Below, piece by piece: positions 9,153 to 17,563 of a DNA stretch of 64,000 bases. Made by a program: the position numbers and the translations under genes. Under the pieces are notes generated by a model. It was not told the DNA's origin. It saw only the letters and a program-made list of their open reading frames with translations, and did no database searches. Position 1 is the stretch's first letter; each line of letters starts with the position of its first letter. This DNA is from Pseudomonas mendocina (GTDB taxonomy: Bacteria > Pseudomonadota > Gammaproteobacteria > Pseudomonadales > Pseudomonadaceae): assembly GCF_003008615.1 (NCBI RefSeq), contig NZ_CP027657.1, forward strand, positions 2,108,001-2,172,000. The letters are read 5' to 3'.

Positions 9153-10631
9153 TTACTCCTTGTCCAGCTTGCCGACCAGCGACAAGGTGAAGTCGGCACC
9201 CATGTACTTGAAGTGCGGGCGCACGTTCAGGCTGACGCGGTACCAGCCCGGCTCGCCTTCGACATCGCTGACGATGACCTGGGCGGCACGCAGCGGACGA
9301 CGGCTACGCACTTCGGAGCTCGGGTTCTCCTGGTCGGCAACGTACTGGCGAATCCACTTGTTCAGTTCCAGCTCAAGGTCGGTACGCTCTTTCCAGGCAC
9401 CGATCTGCTCGCGCTGCAGCACTTTCAGGTAGTGAGCCAGGCGGTTGACGATGAACATGTATGGCAGCTGGGTGCCCAGCTTGTAGTTCAGCTCGGCGGT
9501 CTTGCCTTCTTCACTGATGCCGAAGAACTTCGGCTTCTGCGCCGAGTTGGCGGAGAAGAACGCGGCGTTGTCGCTGCCCTTGCGCATGGTCAGGGCGATG
9601 AAGCCTTCCTCGGCCAGCTCATACTCGCGACGGTCGGACACCAGCACTTCGGTGGGGATCTTGGTCTCGATCTCGCCCATGCTCTCGAAGTGGTGCAGCG
9701 GCAGGTCTTCCACCGCGCCACCGCTCTGCGGGCCGATGATGTTCGGGCACCAGCGGAACTTGGCGAAGCTGTCGGTCAGACGGCTGGCGAAGGCGTAAGC
9801 GGTGTTGCCCCACAGGTAGTGCTCGTGACTGTTGGCCACGTTTTCCTTGTAGACGAAGGTCTTCACCGGGTTGTCTTCCGGGTCGTACGGGTTGCGCAAC
9901 AGGAAGCGCGGTACGGTCAGGCCGACGTAGCGGGCATCCTCCTGCTCACGGAAGCTCTGCCACTTGGTGAATTGCGGGCCTTCGAAGTGGTCTTTCAGAT
10001 CCTTCAGATCCGGCAGGCCGGTGAAGGTCTCCAGGCCGAAGAATTTCGGGCCGGCAGCAGCGATGAACGGCGCGTGGGACATGCAGGCCACCGAGGCGAC
10101 GTACTGCAGGGTCTTGACGTCCGGGGCGCTCGGATCGAAGAAGTAGTTGGCGATCAGGGCGCCGACCGGCTGGCCACCGAACTGGCCGTACTCGGCGGTG
10201 TAGATGTGCTTGTACAGACCGGACTGAACGATTTCCGGACTGTCTTCAAAGTCATCGAGCAGATCCTGTTTGGAGGCGTTGAGAATCTCCAGCTTGATGT
10301 TCTCGCGGAAGTTGGTGCGATCCACCAGCAGCTTGAGGCCGCGCCAGGAGGATTCCAGAGCCTGGAACTGCTCATGGTGGAGGATTTCGTCCATCTGCCG
10401 GCTGAGCTTGGCGTCGATCTCCGCGATCATGCGGTCGACCATGGCCTTCTTCACCGGCTCGTTTTCGTTCTGCGGCTTGAGCAGCTCTTCGATGAAGGCC
10501 GACACACCACGCTTGGCGATGTCGTAGGCTTCGTCGTCCGGAGTCAGCTTGGTTTCCGCGATGATGCGGTCGAGGATGCCGAGTTCAGCGGCGCTGCGGC
10601 CGCCTTCTACTGCTGCGCTAGTCGTGCTCAT
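9153..10631 (-). CDS. tssC: T6SS contractile sheath large subunit TssC
   Basis: 492 residues, the normal TssC (VipB/ImpC, EvpB) length. The family sequence is clear throughout: AIVVD-like N-terminal helix region, SWRGLKLLVDRTNFRENIKLEI near residue 95, the FGGQPVGALIANYFFD segment, and the C-terminal LSLVGKL. TssC pairs with TssB to build the sheath that drives the Hcp tube. The gene starts 25 bases after tssB, as expected for a stoichiometric pair. Confidence 0.98.
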   Translation of the reverse strand: MSTTSAAVEGGRSAAELGILDRIIAETKLTPDDEAYDIAKRGVSAFIEELLKPQNENEPVKKAMVDRMIAEIDAKLSRQMDEILHHEQFQALESSWRGLKLLVDRTNFRENIKLEILNASKQDLLDDFEDSPEIVQSGLYKHIYTAEYGQFGGQPVGALIANYFFDPSAPDVKTLQYVASVACMSHAPFIAAAGPKFFGLETFTGLPDLKDLKDHFEGPQFTKWQSFREQEDARYVGLTVPRFLLRNPYDPEDNPVKTFVYKENVANSHEHYLWGNTAYAFASRLTDSFAKFRWCPNIIGPQSGGAVEDLPLHHFESMGEIETKIPTEVLVSDRREYELAEEGFIALTMRKGSDNAAFFSANSAQKPKFFGISEEGKTAELNYKLGTQLPYMFIVNRLAHYLKVLQREQIGAWKERTDLELELNKWIRQYVADQENPSSEVRSRRPLRAAQVIVSDVEGEPGWYRVSLNVRPHFKYMGADFTLSLVGKLDKE

Positions 10632-10656
10632 GAATATGCGTCCTTGTCAGTGAGAA

Positions 10657-11163
10657 TCAGGAATCGAGCTTGCCTTGGGCGGCCAGGCCCAGTTCGCCGA
10701 GCACGCGGTCGCGCGAGTCGTCGTCGGAGAGCACGCTCTCGATGGCCTTGCGGAAAGCCGGGGCGTTGCCCAGCGGGCCTTTCAGGGCGACCAGGGCGTC
10801 GCGCAGCTCCATCAGCTTCTTCAGCTCGGGAACCTGGTCGACCAGGTTGGCCGGGTTGAAGTCCTTCATGGAGTTGATCTTCAACTGCACGGCCAGCTCG
10901 TCGCCTTCCTGCTCGTCCTGCAGGCGGTTCGGCACGGCGAAGGTCAGGTTCAGCTCCTGCTTGGCCAGCACTTCATCGAAGCTGTTCTTGTCGATGCTGA
11001 TGGGCTTGCGGTCTTCGATCTTGCGATCGTCGGCACGCTGAGTGAAATCGCCGAGCACCATGAGTTTCAGCGGCAGTTCGATTTCTTCCTGAGCGCCGCC
11101 GGTGGCGGGTTTGAAGGTGACGTTGATGCGTTCCTTGGGGGCTACCGAGCCTTCTTTGGCCAT
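10657..11163 (-). CDS. tssB: T6SS contractile sheath small subunit TssB
   Basis: 168 residues, the TssB (VipA/ImpB) family. Visible hallmarks are the N-terminal APKERINVTFKPATGGAQEE, then LPLKLMVLGDFTQ, and the C-terminal LMELRDALVALKGPLGNAP, including the helix recognised by ClpV. A strong ribosome site (GGAGAAC) precedes the ATG at 11163. It lies 54 bases downstream of tssA. Confidence 0.98.
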   Translation of the reverse strand: MAKEGSVAPKERINVTFKPATGGAQEEIELPLKLMVLGDFTQRADDRKIEDRKPISIDKNSFDEVLAKQELNLTFAVPNRLQDEQEGDELAVQLKINSMKDFNPANLVDQVPELKKLMELRDALVALKGPLGNAPAFRKAIESVLSDDDSRDRVLGELGLAAQGKLDS

Positions 11164-11217
11164 GGGTGTTCTCCTTTGCGTTGATGGCCCGGAGGCCTTG
11201 ATTGGCGTGTTGGCGCC

Positions 11218-12780
11218 TTACTCCAGCACCACCTCGAGGTCGAGGTGGCACAACCTGCGATAGATCTCGTCCTTGCTGTCGCGCACCGCATGGTTCTGCG
11301 GCAGGAGCTCGCAGCAGTTGTGCAGCAGACGCAGCACATCCAGAGCGAGATCGGGTTCCCACTCGCCGAGGCCGGAGGCCTGCAGCGTCTGGTCGAGTGA
11401 TTCGAGTTGGGTCTTGGCCAGGTCGTACTTCTTCGCGGCGAAGCACAGACGGGCCAGGGTCAGTTGCCAGAAGAAGCGCTCGCGCCCGCCACGGGCGCGC
11501 GACATGCCTTCCTTGAGCTGCTGCACGGCGGCCTTCAAGCCGTCTTTGCGCAGGCCGGGCAGCACCTTCTGCAAGGCTTCTTCCCAGGGTGGCGTGGCGC
11601 CCATCTCGCTGGCGGCAGGCTTCTTCTCGATTTCCGGCGCCTGCAGGTGCGGCAGCACGTGAGCGCCGATCCAGGCACGGGTTTCGGCGTCAGCGAAGGG
11701 CACGCCGTCGTGGAAGCGCAGTTCGTCGAGGCCGGGAACGCGCTGCAGGAACAGGGCGAACTGGATTTCAACTTCGCGCATGGCCTGCTCGGCCTTGAGT
11801 TCCTGCAGGCACTCCCAGACCAGGCGCTGGCCGTCGAGCCAGAACGGCGCGCGGGCGATGCTGGCTTCGAGGTCGGCGAGCAAATCGGCATAGGCGCCCT
11901 GGGCGAAGCGTTCCTTGTAAGACGCCAGCTTGTCGGCCGGCAGGCCGCGCAGGGCGGTGATGTGTTCGGCGTTACGCTCGGGCAGCGACTCGATGGGCAG
12001 CCACAGCAGGGTGCGCGACAGGCGCAACGGCTTGAGGTCGGTGGCCTTGTTCTTCAGCCACCAGGCGCACAGCGGACGGGCCGCGTCCTGCTGAGTACGC
12101 AGGGCCTTGTGCGCGTCCTTCTCGTTCTCGATGGGGCCGGTGCCGGTGATGATCTGGGTGGCGACCTGCTTGACCTGGGCGATGGCGGCGCCCACGGCGC
12201 CGGGCTCGGCCTGGCCCTGGCTGGCGCGCTTGATCTGCTCGTCGAGGCGACGGCACAGCGGCAGCAGCAGCGGCGAATCTTCGCCGAGATGGCTCGACAG
12301 GCTGGCCTCGAGGCCATGCAGGTGCTCGGCCAGACGGCGGAACAGCGGCAGTTGCTCGCTGATCGGCACATGCTCGGCCAGCGCCTGCTCCAGGCGCGGC
12401 AGCAGCCAGTTGAGGGCGGCGGCGCGGGTTCGCGGCTTGCGCGGATGCAGCTCGTGCCAGTGGTGCTCGCAGAGGTAGTGCAGAAGATTCAGGCCGGCCT
12501 GCAGGCCGGCGAAGGACTCGCGCTGGAACAGCCCCCAGGTCAGCCAGGTGGCGGCGCGCAGATCCTTGGATTGAGTGGTCAGCAGGTTCTCGCTGCCTTC
12601 CCTCACCTTCTGCCAGTCGATGGCAGCGGTTTCATGCAGGGACGAGGCCTTGCCCAGCTCGGTTTCCAGCATCTCGTATTCGCTGGAATAGCGTACATCC
12701 TCACCGGCGAAGTTTCCTTCATTAATAGGAGACTTGGCCAAATTGAGATAATGCGCGGTCAGCTTGCTGGAGTACGTCAT
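11218..12780 (-). CDS. tssA: T6SS protein TssA (ImpA N-terminal and VasJ-type C-terminal regions)
   Basis: About 520 residues. The N-terminal third carries an ImpA_N pattern (SSEYEMLETELGKASSLH, then DWQKVREGSENLLTTQSKDLRAATWL). The C-terminal part resembles the long VasJ-type TssA proteins. TssA primes tube and sheath polymerisation and may stay at the distal end. I prefer ATG 12780 over an in-frame TTG at 12792; neither has a good ribosome site. It is the first gene of the operon. The 430 bases upstream contain the palindrome array described separately. Confidence 0.9.
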   Translation of the reverse strand: MTYSSKLTAHYLNLAKSPINEGNFAGEDVRYSSEYEMLETELGKASSLHETAAIDWQKVREGSENLLTTQSKDLRAATWLTWGLFQRESFAGLQAGLNLLHYLCEHHWHELHPRKPRTRAAALNWLLPRLEQALAEHVPISEQLPLFRRLAEHLHGLEASLSSHLGEDSPLLLPLCRRLDEQIKRASQGQAEPGAVGAAIAQVKQVATQIITGTGPIENEKDAHKALRTQQDAARPLCAWWLKNKATDLKPLRLSRTLLWLPIESLPERNAEHITALRGLPADKLASYKERFAQGAYADLLADLEASIARAPFWLDGQRLVWECLQELKAEQAMREVEIQFALFLQRVPGLDELRFHDGVPFADAETRAWIGAHVLPHLQAPEIEKKPAASEMGATPPWEEALQKVLPGLRKDGLKAAVQQLKEGMSRARGGRERFFWQLTLARLCFAAKKYDLAKTQLESLDQTLQASGLGEWEPDLALDVLRLLHNCCELLPQNHAVRDSKDEIYRRLCHLDLEVVLE

Positions 12781-12855
12781 TCCATGACTCAACTATTAAA
12801 GAGGGCAACTTCCGTGACAGTAAACTGAACCATCCAGCCCAGTTGAAACATCAAA

Positions 12856-12899
12856 GTGCGCAACTTTTTGCGCACTTTCTTGTGCAACAAATTGCGCAA
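12856..12899. promoter_or_regulatory. Four-copy 12-bp-periodic palindromic operator array upstream of the T6SS operon
   Basis: Four 8-bp near-palindromes follow one another with exactly four bases between them: GTGCGCAA (12856-12863), TTGCGCAC (12868-12875), TTGTGCAA (12880-12887), TTGCGCAA (12892-12899). Copies 1 and 2 together form a larger inverted repeat around their spacer, and so do copies 3 and 4. The array begins about 75 bases upstream of the tssA start. The 12-bp period suggests side-by-side dimers on the DNA. The binding protein is not known; Sfa or a repressor are both possible. Confidence 0.6.
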
Positions 12900-13170
12900 G
12901 AGCCTTATAGGACGGGCATCCTAGCCCCATGATCGAAGGTGAGCAACCGCCCGAAGTGTGAAATACCTAACATTCGAAGAGATCTTTCAAATTATTACCA
13001 GAACATCAGTCACGATAATTCATAATGCACTTCTAACAAGTTCCTATCGTGGCTTTGCCACTCAGACAAGTTCGCCGTTAGTTGTAGGAAATTACTTACT
13101 GGCAAATTAGTGGCACGTCACATTTAATGGCGACTTGCCATTATTTTTTGTGATGCCGAGCGCGGTTACT

Positions 13171-13194
13171 GCCCTGGCTTTTATGCCAGGGCAC
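13171..13194 (-). terminator. Hairpin after the mutarotase gene
   Basis: A 9-bp perfect stem, TGCCCTGGC and GCCAGGGCA, with a 6-base loop, 20 bases beyond the mutarotase stop on the minus strand. There is no immediate T-run in that direction, so it may be a weak or Rho-assisted terminator. Confidence 0.45.
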
Positions 13195-13214
13195 ATGAAA
13201 AACATGGGAGGGAT

Positions 13215-14117
13215 TCAGGGACGCAACGGTTCGCTGGAAAGACGCAGTTCGAGCCGGTGCCGTTCGTCGGACTGCAGCTGCACGATATCCTCCATCAGGT
13301 TGGCCGTCTCGATACACAGCATGTCCTGCCAGGCATCGTCGGGGAACTGCGACAACCGCTGCGCCTTGTCGACCCAAGGGTTCCACAGCACCGCCGAACG
13401 CGAACCGCGGGCATCCAGGTGAATACGCCGCTTCCAGCCAGGATCGACGATGCTCAAGCGAGCCGGCGTGTCGAGATAGATACGATCCGTCTCTGCGCCA
13501 AAGGTCGGCTCGCCCTGCTGGCGCAGTTCCTGCCAGCCTTGCAGGGTATCGAGATAGCGACAGCCCTCCAGCCCTTCGACGCTGACTTGGCGCACATCGC
13601 TGACGGCAAAATAGGTGTGCAACGCCTGGCTAAGAACCAGAGGCGTATCGCTGCGGTTGTGGGTTTCCAGACTCATGCTGAGATCCTGCGCCAAGCGCAC
13701 GACGAAGCTCAGACCGGCATCGCGGGGCCATCCCGCCAATGGCTGATCACGCGTGTCGTAGGCGAAACGCAGAGTCACCGCATCGTCTTCCTCGTCGATC
13801 CCCAGCAGTTCCCAGTCCAGCGCCCGCACCAGCCCGTGGGCCGGCGCCTCGTCCTGCTGGTAGTGCGCCTGCACGGCCTGTGGATTGCGCCGCAGGTCGC
13901 CGAACCAGGGCCAGCAGATCGGCACACCGCCGCGCACGCTCTGGCCACCTTTATAAGCAGCATCCGGGCTCAACCAGATCAACGGCGGCTGGTCACCCTG
14001 CTGGTAGCTGAGAATCTGCGCGCCCTGCTGAGCAACCAGTAATTCGCTCTCGGCGGCACGAATCCGCCAGCAGGTCAGTTGATCCAGTTCCACGCATTCG
14101 ACTTGGGCAGTGCTCAT
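13215..14117 (-). CDS. yeaD: D-hexose-6-phosphate mutarotase (YeaD-like)
   Basis: 300 residues from ATG 14117 (MSTAQVECVEL). It is a galactose-mutarotase-fold protein of the YeaD family. The family blocks are visible: GAQILSYQQGDQPPLIWLSPDAAY, then KGGQSVRGGVPICWPWFG, HGLVRALDWEL with a catalytic-type His, and WNPWVDKAQRLSQFPDDAWQDMLCIETAN near the end with a catalytic-type Glu. It would interconvert alpha and beta glucose-6-phosphate in the cytoplasm. The longer open frame upstream has no family similarity. It is a lone gene followed by its own hairpin. Confidence 0.93.
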   Translation of the reverse strand: MSTAQVECVELDQLTCWRIRAAESELLVAQQGAQILSYQQGDQPPLIWLSPDAAYKGGQSVRGGVPICWPWFGDLRRNPQAVQAHYQQDEAPAHGLVRALDWELLGIDEEDDAVTLRFAYDTRDQPLAGWPRDAGLSFVVRLAQDLSMSLETHNRSDTPLVLSQALHTYFAVSDVRQVSVEGLEGCRYLDTLQGWQELRQQGEPTFGAETDRIYLDTPARLSIVDPGWKRRIHLDARGSRSAVLWNPWVDKAQRLSQFPDDAWQDMLCIETANLMEDIVQLQSDERHRLELRLSSEPLRP

Positions 14118-14167
14118 GACGATCTCTCGTTGGGATAGATGATGAATAATGTGACAACGCAAAAAGC

Positions 14168-14196
14168 AAAACGCCCGTCACGAGGACGGGCGTTTT
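14168..14196 (-). terminator. Rho-independent terminator after dctM
   Basis: A 12-bp stem AAAACGCCCGTC / GACGGGCGTTTT with a 5-base loop, just past the dctM stop. The stem's own T-run continues into a T-rich stretch on the minus strand. Confidence 0.85.
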
Positions 14197-14214
14197 GTCA
14201 TGACCGCAACAGCA

Positions 14215-15591
14215 TCACTTGCCGTAAATCTGTTCCGGCAGCCAGGTGATGATGCCTGGGAACAGGTAGGCGATCACCAGCATCAGCAACTGGATGCCAA
14301 TGAAGGGAATCACGCCGCGGTACATGGTGCCGGTGGTCACCGAACGTGGCGTGACACCGCGCAGGTAGAACAGCGAGAAACCCAGCGGCGGGGTGAGGAA
14401 GGACGTCTGCAGGTTCAGCGCGATCATCACGCCCAGCCAGATCGGGTCGAGCCCCATGGCCAGCAGCACTGGACCTACGATCGGCACCACCACGAAGATG
14501 ATTTCGATGAAGTCGAGGATGAAGCCGAGCAGGAAGATCACCAGCATCACCAGGAAGAACGCACCCAGCACGCCGCCTGGCAGCGAGTGGAATACTTCCT
14601 CGATCAGATGCTCGCCACCAAAGCCGCGGAAGATCAGGGAGAACAGCGAAGCACCAATCAGGATCAGGAACACCATGCAGGTGATGTCGGTGGTGCCGTG
14701 CGCAACGCTGCGCAGTTGTCCCAGATTGAGCTGCCCCTTGAACAGCGCCAGCAGGGTCGCACCCACGGCACCGATGGCTGCTGCCTCGGTCGGCGTAGCG
14801 AAACCGGCAAGGATCGAACCGAGCACGATGACGATCAGCGCCAGCGGCGGAACCAGGGCGCCGAGCAGCTTGCCCCACTCCACCTCGCCCAGCTCTTCCT
14901 TGGGAATCGCCGGCATCTTCTCCGGCTTGATGAAGATCATCACGACCAGATACAGCACGTACAGGCCGACCAGCATCAGACCAGGGATCAGCGCGCCCAT
15001 GAACAGGTCGCCCACCGATACGGTCTTCGGCGAGAAGATGCCCATCTTCAGCTGCGCCTGCTGGTAGGCGCTGGACATCACGTCGCCCAGCAGCACCAGT
15101 ACGATCGACGGCGGAATGATCTGACCCAGGGTGCCAGTGGCCGCCAGCGTACCGGTGGCGATACCTGGATCGTAACCGCGCTTGAGCAGGGTCGGCAGGG
15201 CCAGCAGGCCCATGGTCACCACGGTAGCACCGACGATACCGGTCGAAGCAGCGAGCAGGGCGCCCACCACGCAGACCGAGATGATCAGGCCGCCACGCAG
15301 GCTACCGAACAGACGGGACATGGATTCCAGCAGGTCTTCGGCGACCTTGGACTTTTCCAGCATCACGCCCATGAACACGAACAGCGGCACAGCCAGCATG
15401 GTCTGGTTGTTCATGATGCCGAACAGGCGGTTCGGCAGGGCGCTCAGATAGCCCGGGTCGAAGGTGCCAGTCAGCACACCGATGCCGGCGAACAACAAGG
15501 AGACACCAGCCAGCGTGAAGGCCACCGGATAACCCGCCATCAGCACCACACAGATGCTGACGAACAGCAGAATCGCCATGAACTCAGCCAT
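14215..15591 (-). CDS. dctM: TRAP transporter large permease DctM
   Basis: 458 residues, about 12 hydrophobic segments, the DctM large subunit of a tripartite ATP-independent periplasmic transporter. Family motifs include LFVFMGVMLEKS, GIVGATVVTMGLLALPTLL, GTLGQIIPPSIVLVLLGD and LNLQTSFLTPPLGFSLFYLRG. It belongs with the TakP/FcbT3 branch that handles 2-oxo acids or aromatic and sugar acids. Its start overlaps the dctQ stop by 8 bases. It imports substrate across the inner membrane using a sodium or proton gradient. Confidence 0.95.
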   Translation of the reverse strand: MAEFMAILLFVSICVVLMAGYPVAFTLAGVSLLFAGIGVLTGTFDPGYLSALPNRLFGIMNNQTMLAVPLFVFMGVMLEKSKVAEDLLESMSRLFGSLRGGLIISVCVVGALLAASTGIVGATVVTMGLLALPTLLKRGYDPGIATGTLAATGTLGQIIPPSIVLVLLGDVMSSAYQQAQLKMGIFSPKTVSVGDLFMGALIPGLMLVGLYVLYLVVMIFIKPEKMPAIPKEELGEVEWGKLLGALVPPLALIVIVLGSILAGFATPTEAAAIGAVGATLLALFKGQLNLGQLRSVAHGTTDITCMVFLILIGASLFSLIFRGFGGEHLIEEVFHSLPGGVLGAFFLVMLVIFLLGFILDFIEIIFVVVPIVGPVLLAMGLDPIWLGVMIALNLQTSFLTPPLGFSLFYLRGVTPRSVTTGTMYRGVIPFIGIQLLMLVIAYLFPGIITWLPEQIYGK

Positions 15592-16129
15592 GTTTCACCT
15601 CCGGCGCCGGGATGCGGCCAGCGATGACGTACGCAGCCTTGATCAGGTTGGACAGGCCTTGCAGGCTCATGCCCACTGCCAATAGCAGGATGATGCTCTT
15701 TTGCAGGTAGACGAACCGCAGCCCGCCGGTTTCATTGGAAATTTCCTTGGTCGCCCAGGAGTTGGTCACGTAATCCCAGCTGGCCCAGCCCAGGTACAGA
15801 CACACCGGCAGGAGCAGGAACAGACTGCCAAGCAGCTCCACCACTGCCTGACGACGACCGCTGAATTTCTGGAAGAAGATGTCCACGCGCACGTGGCCGT
15901 TACGCTGCAGAACCCAGGCAGCGGCGCCCATGAACACCAGCGCATGAGCGTAGAGCACGCCCTCTTGCAGAGCGGTGGCGCCAATGCCGAAGCCATAGCG
16001 CAGCACCACGACCACAGCCGTACCGAGGACGAGGAACAGGGTGAACCAAGCGATTATTCTGCCGAGCCAGCCATTAAGGCCGTCAATGAGGTATGCAAGC
16101 TTGAGGGGGATTGAAGGCTTGTCGGACAT
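15584..16129 (-). CDS. dctQ: TRAP transporter small permease DctQ
   Basis: 181 residues with four predicted membrane helices (WFTLFLVLGTAVVVVLRYGFG; LVFMGAAAWVLQRNGHVRVDI; LGSLFLLLPVCLYLGWASW; SIILLLAVGMSLQGLSNLI). The HVRVDIFF segment after helix 2 is typical of DctQ. It pairs with DctM. The gene is divergent from dctP, which is less usual than a dctPQM operon, and the two halves would share the control region at 16130-16373. Confidence 0.94.
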   Translation of the reverse strand: MSDKPSIPLKLAYLIDGLNGWLGRIIAWFTLFLVLGTAVVVVLRYGFGIGATALQEGVLYAHALVFMGAAAWVLQRNGHVRVDIFFQKFSGRRQAVVELLGSLFLLLPVCLYLGWASWDYVTNSWATKEISNETGGLRFVYLQKSIILLLAVGMSLQGLSNLIKAAYVIAGRIPAPEVKHG

Positions 16130-16338
16130 AAGGAGTCCTTATCATTATGGTTTAGGGACATGACGACGAGCCTGTTGGCCTGCCATCGCGCCGCGCGCAT
16201 CCTTGTGGGCTGCGGCCGGCGATTTTATGCAGGCCATGCGGGGATCAGCAATGCCACTACAACTTTAGTCGCACTTCTGTAGCTTGAGGGTGTCGCCACC
16301 TTATGTTACTCAGGACGGGTTTGACGCCGGCGATCCCG

Positions 16339-16349
16339 TGGTCAGACCA
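16339..16349. promoter_or_regulatory. GntR/FadR-type operator upstream of dctP
   Basis: A perfect 11-bp palindrome TGGTCAGACCA, the TGGT-N3-ACCA pattern used by FadR/FCD-class GntR regulators. It is 24 bases before the dctP start, inside the divergent dctQM-dctP control region. No GntR gene is in the window. Confidence 0.5.
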
Positions 16350-16373
16350 ATACAACAAAAAAAGGAGCATTGA

Positions 16374-17474
16374 ATGAAACGTCGCGACATACTCGCCGCA
16401 GCGGGTGTAGGCCTTGCAGCAACCGCCCTCGCAGGTTGCAAAGAAGACTCGAAAAACGCCGCAGCGCCTCAAGAGGGCTCGAGTTCTCAAACCTTCACCT
16501 GGAAAATGGTCACCTCCTGGCCGAAAAACTTCCCTGGCGTGGGCGTAGGCGCAGAGCGCTTCGCCAAGCTGGTCGATGAAATGAGTAATGGTCGCCTGAA
16601 GGTTCGCATCTATGCGGCTGGCGAACTGGTTCCGGCGCTGGAAGTCTTCGACGCCGTTTCCCGCGGTACCGCCGAACTGGGGCACGGCGCACCGTACTAC
16701 TGGAAGGGCAAGGTACCGGCGGCACAGTTCTTCTGCGCCCTGCCGTTCGGCCCCAATGCTCAGGAAATGAACGCCTGGCTGCACCACGGCGGCGGCATCA
16801 AGCTGTGGGAAGAGGTGTACAAACCATTTGGCGTACTGCCGATGGCGTGCGGTAACACTGGCGTACAGACCGCTGGCTGGTTCAACAAGGAAATCAATTC
16901 GGTCGATGATTTCAAAGGCCTGAAGATGCGCACCCCGGGCCTGGGCGGCGAAGTGCTGACCAAGATGGGCGGCACCGTGGTCAACATGCCGGCGGGTGAA
17001 ATCTTCACTGCCCTGCAGACTGGCGCCATCGACGCCACCGAGTGGATCGGCCCGTACAACGACCTGGCTCTGGGCCTGCACAAGGCTGCCAAGCACTACT
17101 ACACCCCGGGCTGGCAGGAGCCGAGCGTACTGTTCGAGCTGGACGTCAACCTGAAGGCCTGGGAAACCCTGCCGCCGGATCTGCAAGCCATCGTTCGCGC
17201 CGCTGCCCGCGACGTCAACGGCGACATGCTCGACGACTACAACGCCAAGAACATGGAGGCCATGGAGCAGCTCAAGTCCGAGGGCGTCGATGTCCGTCGC
17301 CTGCCTGACGAAGTATTGGCCCGCCTGAAGGAAGTGGCTGCCGAAGTGGTCGAGACCTCGGCCAACGCCGACCCGGCCGCGAAGAAAGTCTGGGAACACC
17401 AGAAAGCCTATCTGCAGCGTCTGTACGACTATGCAGAAAGCAACGAGAAAGACATCTACAACATCCGCGGCTGA
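16374..17474 (+). CDS. dctP: TRAP transporter periplasmic binding protein, TakP type
   Basis: 366 residues. The N-terminus has a twin-arginine start (MKRRDILAAAGVGLAATAL) followed by AGC, so it combines a Tat-like signal with a lipobox. The mature part is a TakP/FcbT1-type solute receptor: TWKMVTSWPKNFPGVGVGAE, ELGHGAPYYWKGKVPAAQF, LKMRTPGLGGEVL, and GAIDATEWIGPYND. That branch is known to bind 2-oxo acids such as pyruvate, and related polyols or aromatic acids. The ligand cannot be fixed here. A strong AAGGAG site precedes ATG 16374, and a strong terminator follows. Confidence 0.94.
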   Translation: MKRRDILAAAGVGLAATALAGCKEDSKNAAAPQEGSSSQTFTWKMVTSWPKNFPGVGVGAERFAKLVDEMSNGRLKVRIYAAGELVPALEVFDAVSRGTAELGHGAPYYWKGKVPAAQFFCALPFGPNAQEMNAWLHHGGGIKLWEEVYKPFGVLPMACGNTGVQTAGWFNKEINSVDDFKGLKMRTPGLGGEVLTKMGGTVVNMPAGEIFTALQTGAIDATEWIGPYNDLALGLHKAAKHYYTPGWQEPSVLFELDVNLKAWETLPPDLQAIVRAAARDVNGDMLDDYNAKNMEAMEQLKSEGVDVRRLPDEVLARLKEVAAEVVETSANADPAAKKVWEHQKAYLQRLYDYAESNEKDIYNIRG

Positions 17475-17500
17475 TCCCCAACGGGTTTCTGGCACACGGA

Positions 17501-17528
17501 AAAACGCCGGCCTCAGGGCCGGCGTTTT
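17501..17528 (+). terminator. Bidirectional-looking terminator between dctP and thioesterase gene
   Basis: A 12-bp perfect stem AAAACGCCGGCC / GGCCGGCGTTTT with loop TCAG, flanked by A-run and T-run. It can serve both converging genes. Confidence 0.88.
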
Positions 17529-17563
17529 CGTTAACGGATATTGCCGCAGGCGATCGGTTCGGC

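Larger units (their letters stand above)
12793..13214. other. Intergenic region between tssA and mutarotase gene
   Basis: About 420 bases without a supportable gene. The segment from about 12950 to 13150 is clearly more AT-rich than its neighbours and is probably promoter DNA for the T6SS operon. It also contains a short hairpin AATGGC-gact-TGCCATT near 13125-13142. I found no full sigma-54 promoter on either strand, and no RNA gene. Confidence 0.6.

Noticed and set aside
13111..13127. TGGCACG upstream of the T6SS operon as a sigma-54 promoter
   Set aside because: The -24 element is perfect, but the base pair 10 positions on is not GC and the sequence points away from tssA.
14200..15627. 475-codon His/Gln-rich frame on plus opposite dctM
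   Set aside because: Its His/Gln richness is what antisense of a membrane-protein gene gives. No start context and no family features.
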